Source of the DNA: Novosphingobium sp.
GTDB lineage: Bacteria; Pseudomonadota; Alphaproteobacteria; Sphingomonadales; Sphingomonadaceae
NCBI RefSeq assembly: GCF_025351285.1
Contig: NZ_JANXWG010000104.1
Span: 1 to 41,521, forward strand
DNA: 41,521 bases
Reading direction: 5' to 3'
Below, one piece after another: positions 9,365-17,663 of this stretch (within the stretch, counting starts at the first letter, position 1; the number at the start of each line of letters is the position of its first letter). The position numbers and the translations under genes are program-made. The notes beneath the pieces were generated by a model. That model saw nothing but the letters and a program-made list of their open reading frames with translations. It was not told the origin of the DNA and did no database searches.

Positions 9365-10714
9365 CTATTGTGCCAGCGATAGCCGCACGAACCCGGTGTA
9401 ACCCATCGGGTGCCGCCCATAAGCCGTATCGAGCAACGCGGGTTTGGCAAAGGCCGAAACCGATCCGCCTGCCGCCAGTTCCACCGGGCCGATCTGGTAA
9501 CGCCGGGCATAGCCGATCTGGAACTTGGTCACGCGGAATGCGCGGTCGTGGAATGCACTGGCCGGATCGGGAAACAACTCGTCGTGATTGACGTTTTCGA
9601 TCCGCCCGAACAGCGTGTCGTGACGGGTGGCATCCCACTCGGCCTCGGTCAGGAACGCCGTAAGGATGGGGCCATTGCCGGTCGACACTACGCGTTTTTT
9701 CGCGCTGAACCCCACCATCGCGCTCAAGCCCTTGCCGTTGGCATAATGCGCCGAGGCGGTGAAGCGCCGTTCGTTCTCGCCCGGATGGCCCGCCTCGGGT
9801 TGCTTGAGGAAGCCATAGCTCGCCTGGATCGCCCAGGCGGGCGAGGGGGTCAACGTGCCGCGCACCGACCACGAGTCGAGCCGCGGGGTCTCGATGTTGA
9901 AGCGGTGCTCGTCGGGTTCCTGTCCGCGGAATGCCGATCCTTCGATCTGCCACGTCGCCCCCGCCAGCCCGCTGGTCACGACGCCATAGCTGATATGCGT
10001 CGAATCGAACCAGTGGTGCGTGATCGGCGGCTCGGGATTGAGCCGGGCCGAGGCGCGGTGCATGAATGCACTCGGCCCCAGCGCGGGTTCGCCGACCGGG
10101 CCGCCATAGATGAAGATGCTACCGAAACCGGTGTTCACATCCACCCGCGCGGCCAGTTCCATGAACAGATCGTGCGGGTGCTGGCGATCGACCAGCGATT
10201 TTCCGTAAGCTTCCTCGCCGGTCGCAAACAAGTTCGGATAGCCATCGTGCCGCATGAACGGTTCCAGGCTGCCCATCGCGCGTAGCTGGACTTTGCCCCA
10301 ATCGGTCTGCCGCGTTGCCATCACCATCGCCATCGAGGTGGCGTAGGCCTTGTCATCGCCGCGCGGGCCGGTGTCGCTGGAATATTGCGCCGAGACGGTG
10401 GCGTGGACCATCAGCATCCAGTCGCCCGAGCGAAGGTGAATGCCCCTCATCGGGCCATCGCCCAGCGGCAGCCGTGAGGTGCCCGAGCCAGCGCCCTCGT
10501 GGCCCATCGCACCATGGTCCATCGCGCCATGATCCATGCCGGGCATGTCCATCGCCATGTCCCCGTGCGCAGGTGTCGGTTTCGGTGCCGGCGCAACAGG
10601 GGCTATGGGCTTCGACATGTCCATGCCGGTCATGTCCTGGGCATGGGCGGGAGCGGCCGAGACAATCGGCCATACGGCGCTGCAAGCGAGCGCCATCCGG
10701 TAAGCGGTGTTCAT
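9365..10714 (-). CDS. Met/His-rich outer-membrane beta-barrel protein, probably metal (copper) related
   Basis: The 449-residue product has a signal peptide (about 1-26, ending AHA). Next comes a Met/His-rich segment (about 28-75) with repeats such as 'MDMPGMDHGAMDHGAMGHEG', which resembles the N-terminal part of copper-resistance protein CopB. The remaining roughly 370 residues have many aromatic-terminated beta-strand patterns and end in 'VRLSLAQ', consistent with a barrel. The barrel part does not look like classical CopB. I infer copper or silver binding at the cell surface or periplasm from the Met/His motif and from the small His/Met-rich neighbour upstream. I start at MNTAYR (10714), preceded by AGGAC; the longer frame upstream lies inside the neighbour. 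Confidence 0.85.
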   Translation of the reverse strand: MNTAYRMALACSAVWPIVSAAPAHAQDMTGMDMSKPIAPVAPAPKPTPAHGDMAMDMPGMDHGAMDHGAMGHEGAGSGTSRLPLGDGPMRGIHLRSGDWMLMVHATVSAQYSSDTGPRGDDKAYATSMAMVMATRQTDWGKVQLRAMGSLEPFMRHDGYPNLFATGEEAYGKSLVDRQHPHDLFMELAARVDVNTGFGSIFIYGGPVGEPALGPSAFMHRASARLNPEPPITHHWFDSTHISYGVVTSGLAGATWQIEGSAFRGQEPDEHRFNIETPRLDSWSVRGTLTPSPAWAIQASYGFLKQPEAGHPGENERRFTASAHYANGKGLSAMVGFSAKKRVVSTGNGPILTAFLTEAEWDATRHDTLFGRIENVNHDELFPDPASAFHDRAFRVTKFQIGYARRYQIGPVELAAGGSVSAFAKPALLDTAYGRHPMGYTGFVRLSLAQ

Positions 10715-10775
10715 CGAATAAGTCCTGTGTGATCGTGCGGGTGCGCCTGCCGTCAGGGCAAGCGATGGCGCGCGA

Positions 10776-11105
10776 TCAGCACCGGGGCGGGGGTATCTCG
10801 GGGCCCGGTCCGGCGCCGGCGATCTGCGCAGGAGCGACAATGCAAAGCACAAGCTCGGCCGGCATCAGGGGCGCCTCGGGCAGTGCAACGCCATCGTAAC
10901 GCGCCACGCAGCCGATACATTCGTGCGAGGCGCCGGCCATGCCAGCGCCATGGTGCGAAGCGGGCATGGTATTGTGCTGCTCATGCGCCATCATCGCATG
11001 GTGTGCCTCGGGAACTTGGCCCATCTGCGCATGAAGCATCGGCATGGCCGCCGCCGGAAAGGCGAGGCACGCAATCAGAATGGCAAAGATCGCACGGCGC
11101 AACAT
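10776..11105 (-). CDS. Small secreted His/Met-rich protein, candidate metal-binding
   Basis: The 109-residue product has a signal peptide (about 1-20, ending AAA). The mature protein starts with a His/Met-rich stretch (about 21-62, 'AHHAMMAHEQHNTMPASHH') followed by a C-x2-C pair (Cys63, Cys66 in 'HECIGC'), two more Cys residues (one in 'VLCIVAP', one the last residue) and a Pro-rich end. Such composition suits binding of copper or another soft metal in the periplasm. It precedes the Met/His-rich barrel gene by 61 bp on the same strand and is the likely first gene of that pair. An AGGAAC sequence precedes the ATG. I do not recognise a named family. Confidence 0.8.
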   Translation of the reverse strand: MLRRAIFAILIACLAFPAAAMPMLHAQMGQVPEAHHAMMAHEQHNTMPASHHGAGMAGASHECIGCVARYDGVALPEAPLMPAELVLCIVAPAQIAGAGPGPEIPPPRC

Positions 11106-11143
11106 CGTGCCGTTCCTACACCGTCATTCTTCCGATTGTCCAA

Positions 11144-12244
11144 TCAGACATTGAACTTGAAGTGCATCACGTCGCCGTCCTGCACCACGTATTCCTTGCC
11201 TTCCTGCCGCAGTTTGCCCGCTTCCTTGGCGCCCAGTTCGCCGCCGAGCGAAACGAAATCGTCGAACGCGATCGTTTCGGCGCGGATGAAACCGCGCTGC
11301 ATGTCCGAATGGATCTCGCCCGCTGCGTCGGGCGCTTTTTCACCCTTGTGGACGGTCCAGGCGCGCGTTTCCTTGGGGCCGACGGTGAAGAAAGTGATGA
11401 GGTGGAGCAGTTCGTAGCCCGACCGGATGATGCGCGCGAGGCCCGCTTCTTCCAGCCCCAGTTCAACCAGGAATTCGCCGCGATCCTCGACCGGCATCGT
11501 CACGATATCGGCTTCGATCGCAGCGGACACGACCACCGCATTGGCGCCCTCGGCCTTGGCCTTTTCGAACACCCGCGCGGAAAACGCATTGCCGGCCTTG
11601 GCCGAGGCCTCGTCGACGTTGCACACATACAGCACTGGCTTCGAGGTGATCAGTTGCGCGGCCTTGAACACGCGCGTTTCTTCCTCGTCCTTGGGCACGA
11701 CCAGCCGCGCGGGCTTGCCCTCGCGCAGCAGGTCCAGCGCTTGCCCGAGCACAGACGCGATGATTTTCGATTCCTTGTCGCCCTGCGCGGCCTTTTTCTG
11801 CGCGGCGGGAACGCGCTTTTCCAGACTTTCGAGATCCGACAGCATCAGCTCGGTCTCGACCGTTTCTGCGTCCGAGATCGGATCGATCTTGTTGTCGACG
11901 TGCTGGATGTCGATGTCCTCGAAACAGCGCAGCACGTGGACGATCGCGTCCACCTCGCGGATGTTGCCGAGGAACTGGTTGCCCAGCCCTTCACCCTTCG
12001 ACGCGCCGCGCACCAGGCCGGCAATATCGACGAAACCGAGCTGCGTGGGAATGATCTTCTGGCTGCCCGCGATACTGGCCAGCGTATCCAGCCGCGGATC
12101 GGGCACGCCGACATTGCCGACGTTGGGCTCGATCGTGCAGAACGGATAGTTTGCCGCCTGCGCCGCCTGCGTTTCGGTCAACGCATTGAACAGCGTGGAC
12201 TTGCCCACGTTGGGCAGCCCGACAATCCCGCAACGAAAACCCAT
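11144..12244 (-). CDS. ychF: YchF/Obg-like ATPase
   Basis: YchF is a universally conserved ribosome-associated P-loop ATPase of the Obg group, linked to translation and oxidative-stress response. The 366-residue product has the P-loop GLPNVGKS (about 9-16), the switch region 'DIAGLVRGASKGEGLGNQFL', and an NVDE motif in place of NKxD, the change that gives this subfamily ATP rather than GTP preference. A C-terminal TGS domain contains 'AWTVHKGEKAPDAAGEIHSDM'. I chose the ATG at 12244, which has GGAG six bases upstream; an in-frame GTG at 12256 is less likely. It ends 38 bp upstream of the His/Met-rich gene on the same strand. Confidence 0.97.
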   Translation of the reverse strand: MGFRCGIVGLPNVGKSTLFNALTETQAAQAANYPFCTIEPNVGNVGVPDPRLDTLASIAGSQKIIPTQLGFVDIAGLVRGASKGEGLGNQFLGNIREVDAIVHVLRCFEDIDIQHVDNKIDPISDAETVETELMLSDLESLEKRVPAAQKKAAQGDKESKIIASVLGQALDLLREGKPARLVVPKDEEETRVFKAAQLITSKPVLYVCNVDEASAKAGNAFSARVFEKAKAEGANAVVVSAAIEADIVTMPVEDRGEFLVELGLEEAGLARIIRSGYELLHLITFFTVGPKETRAWTVHKGEKAPDAAGEIHSDMQRGFIRAETIAFDDFVSLGGELGAKEAGKLRQEGKEYVVQDGDVMHFKFNV

Positions 12245-12336
12245 GCCATGCTCCACTGTCCCGCGACGCTGCGGGGCTTTCGCGCGCCTTTAGACGGCGC
12301 TTGGCGGTTTGGCCAGTTCTGCGGGCTGGCGCGCGA

Positions 12337-12774
12337 TCAGACGCCTTCGATCAACGGGAGCAACCGCGAATCCGCCAGCGCTGCGGTGCGGTGGCCGATG
12401 CCCTTGAGGTACTCCGCATCGCTGTTCCAGGCGAGGAAGGTGTCGACGCTCGCTTGCCGCACCAGCATCGCGCGGTCCCACGATTCGCTTGTGGGTCCGA
12501 TCAGCCATGGCCCGGCATCGCCCATAAACAACAGATCGCCGCCGCTGGCGAACAGGAAAGGCAGTGTATGCGCGACGTACGTATCGAACGCTTCGCGGCC
12601 GCTGACCGGCTGGGCCGGGGCGATCTCGGGGCTATCGGAATAATCGGCAACCTCGCGGAAACGCAGCAGGTTGAGCATGACGATCGGCCCGCCTTTTCCG
12701 CTCAGGAAGAACGCGCGGCCCGCGTCCTGCGCCACGTCGAGGTAGGGTCCGGGCAATGCGGGTTCCTTGATCAT
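12337..12774 (-). CDS. DUF1330-like small protein
   Basis: The 145-residue product resembles DUF1330-type ferredoxin-fold alpha/beta proteins: 'GGPIVMLNLLRFRE' near the start, a central Gly-rich strand 'SGGDLLFMGDAGPWLIG', a Trp-Asp pair ('SWDRAMLVR') and the terminal pattern 'RTAALADSRLLPL'. The function of this family is not established, although the fold is that of dimeric alpha-beta barrel enzymes and monooxygenases. Its ATG lies 3 bp after the stop of the P-loop kinase gene, so the two are probably cotranscribed after pth. It has no signal peptide. Confidence 0.8.
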   Translation of the reverse strand: MIKEPALPGPYLDVAQDAGRAFFLSGKGGPIVMLNLLRFREVADYSDSPEIAPAQPVSGREAFDTYVAHTLPFLFASGGDLLFMGDAGPWLIGPTSESWDRAMLVRQASVDTFLAWNSDAEYLKGIGHRTAALADSRLLPLIEGV

Positions 12775-12777
12775 ATG

Positions 12778-13299
12778 TCAGTGGCCAGCGTCTTCGGCGC
12801 CCGGAACGGCGGCCAACCAGCGGGCCAGATGACTGGAAGACCCGAAGCGCAGGATGGTTCCCGAAAAATGTCCGAGCGCCGCACTGTTGCGTCCGCGCCA
12901 TGCGCTGCGAAAGTACAAGACGTAAAGCAGGAACTCGAGATTGAACCGTTCGGGGCAACCCTCGGTCATGTCGGGGCGCGAACAGCCGCGATAGCGCCAC
13001 CAGCGTTTCACCACGCGCGCTACGCATACGCGTGTCGGATAATCGAGCCAGACCACGGTATCGGCACGCTCAAGCCGCAGCGGCAGGCTCGAGCCATAAT
13101 TGCCGTCGATGATCCAGCTATCCTGCGCCAGCACGCCGGCCAGTTCGGCGCGACCTTCCTCGCGATCGCGTTCGATCCAGCCGGGCAGCCAGTGCATGCG
13201 GTCCAGATGATGCAACGGCAGACCGGCGCGCGTCGCCAATGCGCCCGACACGGTGGATTTGCCCGCGCCGGGTGATCCGATGATCAGGACCCGCTGCAT
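12778..13299 (-). CDS. FlaR-like P-loop kinase (adenylate-kinase fold)
   Basis: The 173-residue product begins with a Walker A motif GSPGAGKST (about 8-16) and continues like the adenylate-kinase-like proteins annotated as 'topology modulation protein' or FlaR: 'LPLHHLDRMHWLPGW', 'DSWIIDGNYGSSLPLRLERADTVVWLD' and an Arg-rich lid segment ('RVVKRWWRYRG'). The substrate of this family is unknown to me. The start MQRVLII (13299) lies 7 bp past the pth stop; the frame stays open upstream, but only inside pth. The order is rplY-pth-kinase-DUF1330 on one strand. Confidence 0.85.
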   Translation of the reverse strand: MQRVLIIGSPGAGKSTVSGALATRAGLPLHHLDRMHWLPGWIERDREEGRAELAGVLAQDSWIIDGNYGSSLPLRLERADTVVWLDYPTRVCVARVVKRWWRYRGCSRPDMTEGCPERFNLEFLLYVLYFRSAWRGRNSAALGHFSGTILRFGSSSHLARWLAAVPGAEDAGH

Positions 13300-13306
13300 C
13301 GCCGGC

Positions 13307-13888
13307 TCAATCCTGCTGGCGCAGTGCCACATCGTTCATGAAGCGGACGTCATCGCGCTTGGCCAGCCATTCGGCTTCGGCCGAAACCGCACCGAGCAGT
13401 CCGGCAAGGTCGTCCATTTCGGCCTTGGCGTAGTTGCCGAGCACATATCCCGTCACGCGGTCCTTGTGTCCGGGATGGCCGATGCCCAGCCGCACGCGCC
13501 GGAATTCAGCGCCCAGATGCTGGTCAATCGAGCGCAAGCCGTTGTGTCCGGCGGTGCCGCCGCCCTGCTTCACCTTGACCTTGAACGGCGCGAGATCGAG
13601 TTCATCGTGGAACACCGTCAGCGCGTCCATATCGAGCTTGTAGAAGCGCATCGCCTCGCTGACCGCGCGGCCGCTTTCGTTCATGTAGGTGGCGGGCTTG
13701 AGCAACAGCACTTTCTGCGAGCCCACGCGGCCTTCCTGCACCCAGCCCGAGAACTTCTTCTGGACGGTGCCGAAGCGGTGCATGTCGGCGATGGTGTCGG
13801 CCACCATGAACCCGACATTGTGCCGGTTCAGCGCATATTGCGCGCCGGGATTGCCGAGACCGACCCAGAGTTGCACCGAATCTCCCAT
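13307..13888 (-). CDS. pth: Peptidyl-tRNA hydrolase
   Basis: Pth releases peptides from peptidyl-tRNAs that fall off the ribosome and is essential in bacteria. The 193-residue product has the expected catalytic set: Asn13 in GLGNPG, His23 in 'NRHNVGF', Asn70 in 'TYMNESG' and Asp95 in 'FHDELDL', plus 'GGGTAGHNGLRSI' and 'RVRLGIGHP'. It follows rplY on the same strand, a common arrangement. Oddly, the start codon directly abuts a palindromic repeat at 13889-13992: the bases upstream of ATG are the repeat arm, with no recognisable Shine-Dalgarno sequence other than the GCGGG inside that arm. Confidence 0.97.
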   Translation of the reverse strand: MGDSVQLWVGLGNPGAQYALNRHNVGFMVADTIADMHRFGTVQKKFSGWVQEGRVGSQKVLLLKPATYMNESGRAVSEAMRFYKLDMDALTVFHDELDLAPFKVKVKQGGGTAGHNGLRSIDQHLGAEFRRVRLGIGHPGHKDRVTGYVLGNYAKAEMDDLAGLLGAVSAEAEWLAKRDDVRFMNDVALRQQD

Positions 13889-13992
13889 CCCGCTTGCGGG
13901 AGGGGCCGGGGGTGGGCCGCGTCAAAACACGACCCAACCCCGCCCACCCGGTTTTCGGGCCTACCCCAAACCCCTCCCGCAAGCGGGAGGGG
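13889..13992. repeat. Long palindromic intergenic repeat (REP-like) between rplY and pth
   Basis: A 17-bp arm CCCGCTTGCGGGAGGGG (13889-13905) is repeated as an exact inverted copy at 13971-13987. Each arm is also nearly self-palindromic; the second extends to 13992 as CCCCTCCCGC-AA-GCGGGAGGGG. Inside lie GGTGGGC (13911-13917) with a complementary GCCCACC, and a hairpin CCCG-GTTTT-CGGG. The element fills almost the whole gap between the two genes. A related, less perfect copy is at 14721-14780. Its layout resembles the REP/BIME elements of other bacteria. Confidence 0.9.
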
Positions 13993-14000
13993 TCTTTGGC

Positions 14001-14603
14001 TCAGGCCTTGTCGCCTTCGCCCGATTCGCTCTTCAGCGCAGAGGGGGCAACGATCGTTGCAATCGTGAAGTCACGATCGGTGATCGCGCTCGCCGATCCG
14101 GCGGGCAGCGTCACGTGGCTGATGTGGATCGAATCGCCGACTTCGCGGCCGGTCAGGTCGATCTGGATATCGTCGGGGATCTTGTCCGATTCGCACACCA
14201 GTTCCAGCTCGTGGCGGACGATGTTCAGGACACCGCCACGCTTCAGGCCGGGCGAGGCGTCCTCGTTGATGAACAGCACCGGCACTTCGACGTGCACCGT
14301 CGAATTCGCGGAGAGGCGCAGGAAATCGACATGCAGCGCGCGATCGGTGACAGGATGGAAAGCCACGTCCTTGGGCAGCGTGCGCACGGTCTTGCCGCCG
14401 ACTTCGATCTCGACAATCGAGTTCAGGAAGTGGCCGGTGCCGAGTTGGCGTGCCAGTTCCTTGGCTTCGACGTGGATCGACAAAGGCTCTTCCTTGCCTC
14501 CATAAATCACTGCGGGTACGCGGCCTTCACGACGAAGAACACGAGAGGCTCCCTTGCCTGCTTGTGTCCGCGTCTCGGCCGCCAGGGTAAGCGCTTCGCT
14601 CAT
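14001..14603 (-). CDS. rplY: 50S ribosomal protein L25 (long, CTC type)
   Basis: bL25 binds 5S rRNA. The 200-residue product is the long two-domain form: an N-terminal 5S-binding domain ('[17 protein letters not shown]', about 22-38) followed by the C-terminal TL5/CTC beta domain ('[23 protein letters not shown]'). It ends in a short acidic tail, [10 protein letters not shown] chose MSEAL (14603) because AAGG lies eight bases upstream; the in-frame ATG at 14609 is only two bases from it. It precedes pth on the minus strand. Confidence 0.96.
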   Translation of the reverse strand: MSEALTLAAETRTQAGKGASRVLRREGRVPAVIYGGKEEPLSIHVEAKELARQLGTGHFLNSIVEIEVGGKTVRTLPKDVAFHPVTDRALHVDFLRLSANSTVHVEVPVLFINEDASPGLKRGGVLNIVRHELELVCESDKIPDDIQIDLTGREVGDSIHISHVTLPAGSASAITDRDFTIATIVAPSALKSESGEGDKA

Positions 14604-14720
14604 ATCCATGGCCTTTTCAAATGCGGTTTATCGGTTGTTTTCGCGGTCCGCCTCCAGGGATGACCAGACCTGCGAAGCGGCGGCGCATAGCGGATTTGCG
14701 GAGGAAAGCAAGGATTGATG

Positions 14721-14780
14721 CCCCCCGCCCGCTTGCGGGGAGCCGCAGGCGTTCCGAAGGAGCAGCGGCTGGGGGTGGGC
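14721..14780. repeat. Variant copy of the palindromic intergenic repeat
   Basis: The stretch begins CCCGCCCGCTTGCGGGGAG and ends GGCTGGGGGTGGGC, matching the outer and inner parts of the element at 13889-13992 but separated by unrelated sequence (about 14741-14764) with its own AGCCGC/GCGGCT pairing. It lies between the TraB/GumN lipoprotein gene and rplY. The rest of that 186-bp gap (14604-14789) shows no gene. Confidence 0.65.
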
Positions 14781-14789
14781 ACTTCTTCG

Positions 14790-15683
14790 CTACTGCACCC
14801 GCCGCACCGTATACCCCCGCGCCGCCATCAGCGCGGGCAGCCCGTCCGCCCCCGAAACGTGCGCGGCACCCACCGCCACGAACGGGTGCGCACCCCGCTG
14901 GATCATCGCTTCGATCTCCTGCGCCCACTTGTTCGACCGCTTGGTCAGCAGCGCCGCCCGCAACCCCGGCTCGGCCAGGAAGCCCTTGCGCGCTTCCGCA
15001 GCGATGCCTTGCGTATCGCCCTTGATCCACAGCAGCATCATGTCGCGGTCTTCGGTATCGCCGCGTGAGGCTTCTTGTGCGACATCTGCCAGCAAGGCTG
15101 CTTGGTCCTTCTCGGATAGCCCGTCGAACGCCGAAAACTGCGCATCGAGCGTCTCCAGCCCCTCAACCGACTTACCCTTGGCCATCTCCCGCAGCCCCGG
15201 CTCCACCCCGTTATCGGCGATCACGCCCTCCTGCTTGCTGGCGATCGCGGCCAGTTGCAGCGCCACCGCCCAGCTTTCCTCGTTCACGAAGTTGCGATCG
15301 TCGACACCCAGCTTCTTGTACAACGCCAGCAGATCGGCCTTGCGCTCGGGCGCGATCCGCTCGGACGGTGGGGGCAGGCCGGGGGTGTAGCCCAGCCTGG
15401 CAAGAGCGGCTTGCGCGTTCTGCGGGTTCAGCTCGTCACCAATCTCCAGCACCAGCCGATCGGCGCCCTGCACCGCCTTGACGATCGCCGGGCCTTGCCA
15501 TTTAACGCCATCGGGCAGCGCGTGGACCGTGCCGAACAGCCACGCGCGCGGGCCGGTGGCGTCAGAGATCATCCACAGCGGCGGCTGCGCCTTCGCTTGC
15601 AAGTCCTTGTTCGGCGCCTGGCGATGGCAGCCCCCGAGCAGCGCCAGCGCCGCCGTCACCGCCAGACAGAGCGCCCGCCGCAC
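14790..15683 (-). CDS. TraB/GumN family lipoprotein (copy 1)
   Basis: The 297-residue product starts with a lipoprotein signal (lipobox LLGGC, Cys19) and carries the TraB/GumN domain. The two conserved GxxH motifs are visible, GTVH near residue 52 and GAAH near the C-terminus, with conserved acidic residues between them ('RLVLEIGDE'). This domain is related to Tiki/PrgY proteins, in which such residues form a metal-dependent protease site, so it may be a periplasmic peptidase. That is family inference. Start is GTG at 15683, directly abutting the TAG of the upstream paralogue, so the pair is translationally coupled. Mature protein probably sits in the envelope. Confidence 0.9.
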   Translation of the reverse strand: MRRALCLAVTAALALLGGCHRQAPNKDLQAKAQPPLWMISDATGPRAWLFGTVHALPDGVKWQGPAIVKAVQGADRLVLEIGDELNPQNAQAALARLGYTPGLPPPSERIAPERKADLLALYKKLGVDDRNFVNEESWAVALQLAAIASKQEGVIADNGVEPGLREMAKGKSVEGLETLDAQFSAFDGLSEKDQAALLADVAQEASRGDTEDRDMMLLWIKGDTQGIAAEARKGFLAEPGLRAALLTKRSNKWAQEIEAMIQRGAHPFVAVGAAHVSGADGLPALMAARGYTVRRVQ

Positions 15684-16634
15684 CTATTGGACCCGCTGCG
15701 TGCTGATACCCGCTGCGGCCAGTTGCTCCTGCACGCTGCCCTTGCCCGCCAGATGCCCAGCACCCACTGCCACGAACACCGTACCCGGCTTGAGCATCCG
15801 CTCGCGCACCCACGCCGCCCAGTTCTTGTTGCGCTGGATCAGCAGCACCTGTTCGAGCCGCGGATCATCCATCTCTGCATTCATCGCCTTGGCCAGACTC
15901 TCGGCATCGCCATGCCCCCAGGCATCGATCAACCCGTCGATTTCGGGTGCGATCTTGTCGTAGTCGCGCATCACGCTGGCCAGAAAACCCATCTGCAAAT
16001 CGGCAGGCAAAGAATCGAACAACCCGAGCTGGTAATCGGCAGTCTCGAGCGCCGAATGCGGCACATGCCGCGCATCCACATTGGCCGAAAGCGCCACTTC
16101 CGCGCCCGATTTCGGATCGAGCCCGGCCTTGATCAGCGGCAGAGAAGACAGCACCACCGCCGCATACCACGGCTTGTAACGATCGAGCAGCGCCGGATTG
16201 AGCGGGATTTTCGCCAGCAGCGCTTCGTACTCCGCCCGCTGCTTCTCGGGCATCAGCGCGCGCAAAGTCTGCCCCTGCGGCAAAGTTGCCCGCGACAACA
16301 ACGCCTTCTGCGTCTCCGACCCCGCCGGATCGACCACCTCGGTCACCAGTTCGCCCGACTGGTCGAGCGCCTTGGCCAGCGGCCCGGTCAGGAACGTCAG
16401 CCCCGGCTTGAGCAAGTGGAACGTGCCGAACAGGTAGATCGTGGTGTCATGATCCTTCACCACCCACAGCGCAGGATGGAGCGAGGCCAGCGGCGGCGCA
16501 GGCGCCATGATCGGCGCTACGGGGGTGGGTAGCCGCTGCGGATCGGCGCGCAGCGGGGTGCACTCAAGCCCGATCGCCAGTGGCGCCAGCACCAGCCCCG
16601 CCCGCACCCATCGATTTGTCATTCGCTTGCCCAT
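15684..16634 (-). CDS. TraB/GumN family secreted protein (copy 2)
   Basis: The 316-residue product has an N-terminal hydrophobic export signal and a TraB/GumN domain with GTFH and GAGH motifs in the same arrangement as its downstream neighbour. The two genes look like an old tandem duplication: both end in a similar 'GISTQRVQ'/'GYTVRRVQ' tail and have matching motif order, but the rest has diverged. Its signal sequence ends around 'LECTPLRA' and lacks a convincing lipobox followed by a conserved mature start, so I call it secreted rather than lipidated. ATG at 16634 has AGAGGT five bases upstream. The gene is divergent from glyQ across 114 bp. Confidence 0.88.
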   Translation of the reverse strand: MGKRMTNRWVRAGLVLAPLAIGLECTPLRADPQRLPTPVAPIMAPAPPLASLHPALWVVKDHDTTIYLFGTFHLLKPGLTFLTGPLAKALDQSGELVTEVVDPAGSETQKALLSRATLPQGQTLRALMPEKQRAEYEALLAKIPLNPALLDRYKPWYAAVVLSSLPLIKAGLDPKSGAEVALSANVDARHVPHSALETADYQLGLFDSLPADLQMGFLASVMRDYDKIAPEIDGLIDAWGHGDAESLAKAMNAEMDDPRLEQVLLIQRNKNWAAWVRERMLKPGTVFVAVGAGHLAGKGSVQEQLAAAGISTQRVQ

Positions 16635-16748
16635 TTGCACCTCTTTGCGGGCCGTAATGCCCCATCAGGCGTTAACCGGGGCTTTCGAGCAGGCAGGCCA
16701 CGGCGGCAGCGGTTGATTTGCCGGCGTCCATCGGCCAAAGGCCCGGCT

Positions 16749-17663
16749 ATGTCGAGTGTCACGCCAGCCCCCGCAAATCCGCTCAGCTTCCAGGACATGA
16801 TCCTGACGCTCCACGCGTTCTGGAGCAGGCACGGCTGCCTGATCCTGCAACCTTATGACATGCGCATGGGCGCGGGCACCTTCCACACCGCCACCACGCT
16901 GCGCGCGCTCGGCCCCGAACCGTGGAACGCCGCCTTCGTCCAGCCCAGCCGGCGGCCCACCGATGGCCGCTATGGCGAAAACCCCAACCGGCTCCAGCAC
17001 TACTATCAGTACCAGGTGATCCTCAAGCCCAGCCCCGCCAACTTGCAGGAACTGTACCTGCAAAGCCTGGCCGCGATCGGCGTTGACCCGCTGCTCCACG
17101 ACATCCGTTTCGTGGAAGACGACTGGGAATCGCCCACGCTCGGAGCATGGGGGCTAGGCTGGGAAGTGTGGTGCGACGGCATGGAAGTCACCCAGTTCAC
17201 TTATTTCCAGCAGATGGGCGGGTTCGATTGCAAGCCGGTCGCGGGCGAACTGACGTACGGGCTCGAACGGCTCGCGATGTACATCCAGGGCGTCGACAGC
17301 GTCTATGATCTCGCGTTCAACGATCAAGGTGTCAGCTACGGCGACGTGTTCCTCGAAAACGAACGCCAGATGTCGAAGTGGAACTTCGAGGTGGCCGACA
17401 CCGACAGCCTGTTCGAAGGCTTCCGTCGCGCCGAGGCCGAATGCAGGAACGCACTCGCGGCCAACGTCCCGATCGCCGCCTACGAACAGGCGATCGAGGC
17501 CAGCCACTTGTTCAACCTCCTGCAAGCGCGCGGCGTGATCAGCGTGCAGGAACGCGCCAGCTACATGGGCCGGGTGAGGGACCTCGCGCGCGGCAGTTGC
17601 GAAGCCTACATGGCCAAGAATGCCGAAGCCTGGGCCGCGAAATTCCCGGGGTGGAGCGCATGA
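16749..17663 (+). CDS. glyQ: Glycyl-tRNA synthetase alpha subunit
   Basis: GlyQ is the catalytic subunit of the bacterial alpha2beta2 GlyRS. The 304-residue product has the hallmark '[24 protein letters not shown]', '[29 protein letters not shown]' and '[20 protein letters not shown]' segments of this class II enzyme. I chose MSSVTP (16749), preceded by AAAGG; the frame remains open upstream but without family resemblance. The stop overlaps the glyS ATG as ATGA, as expected for equimolar subunits. The 114-bp upstream gap shared with the TraB gene has a TTAACC at 16672-16677. Confidence 0.98.
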   Translation: MSSVTPAPANPLSFQDMILTLHAFWSRHGCLILQPYDMRMGAGTFHTATTLRALGPEPWNAAFVQPSRRPTDGRYGENPNRLQHYYQYQVILKPSPANLQELYLQSLAAIGVDPLLHDIRFVEDDWESPTLGAWGLGWEVWCDGMEVTQFTYFQQMGGFDCKPVAGELTYGLERLAMYIQGVDSVYDLAFNDQGVSYGDVFLENERQMSKWNFEVADTDSLFEGFRRAEAECRNALAANVPIAAYEQAIEASHLFNLLQARGVISVQERASYMGRVRDLARGSCEAYMAKNAEAWAAKFPGWSA

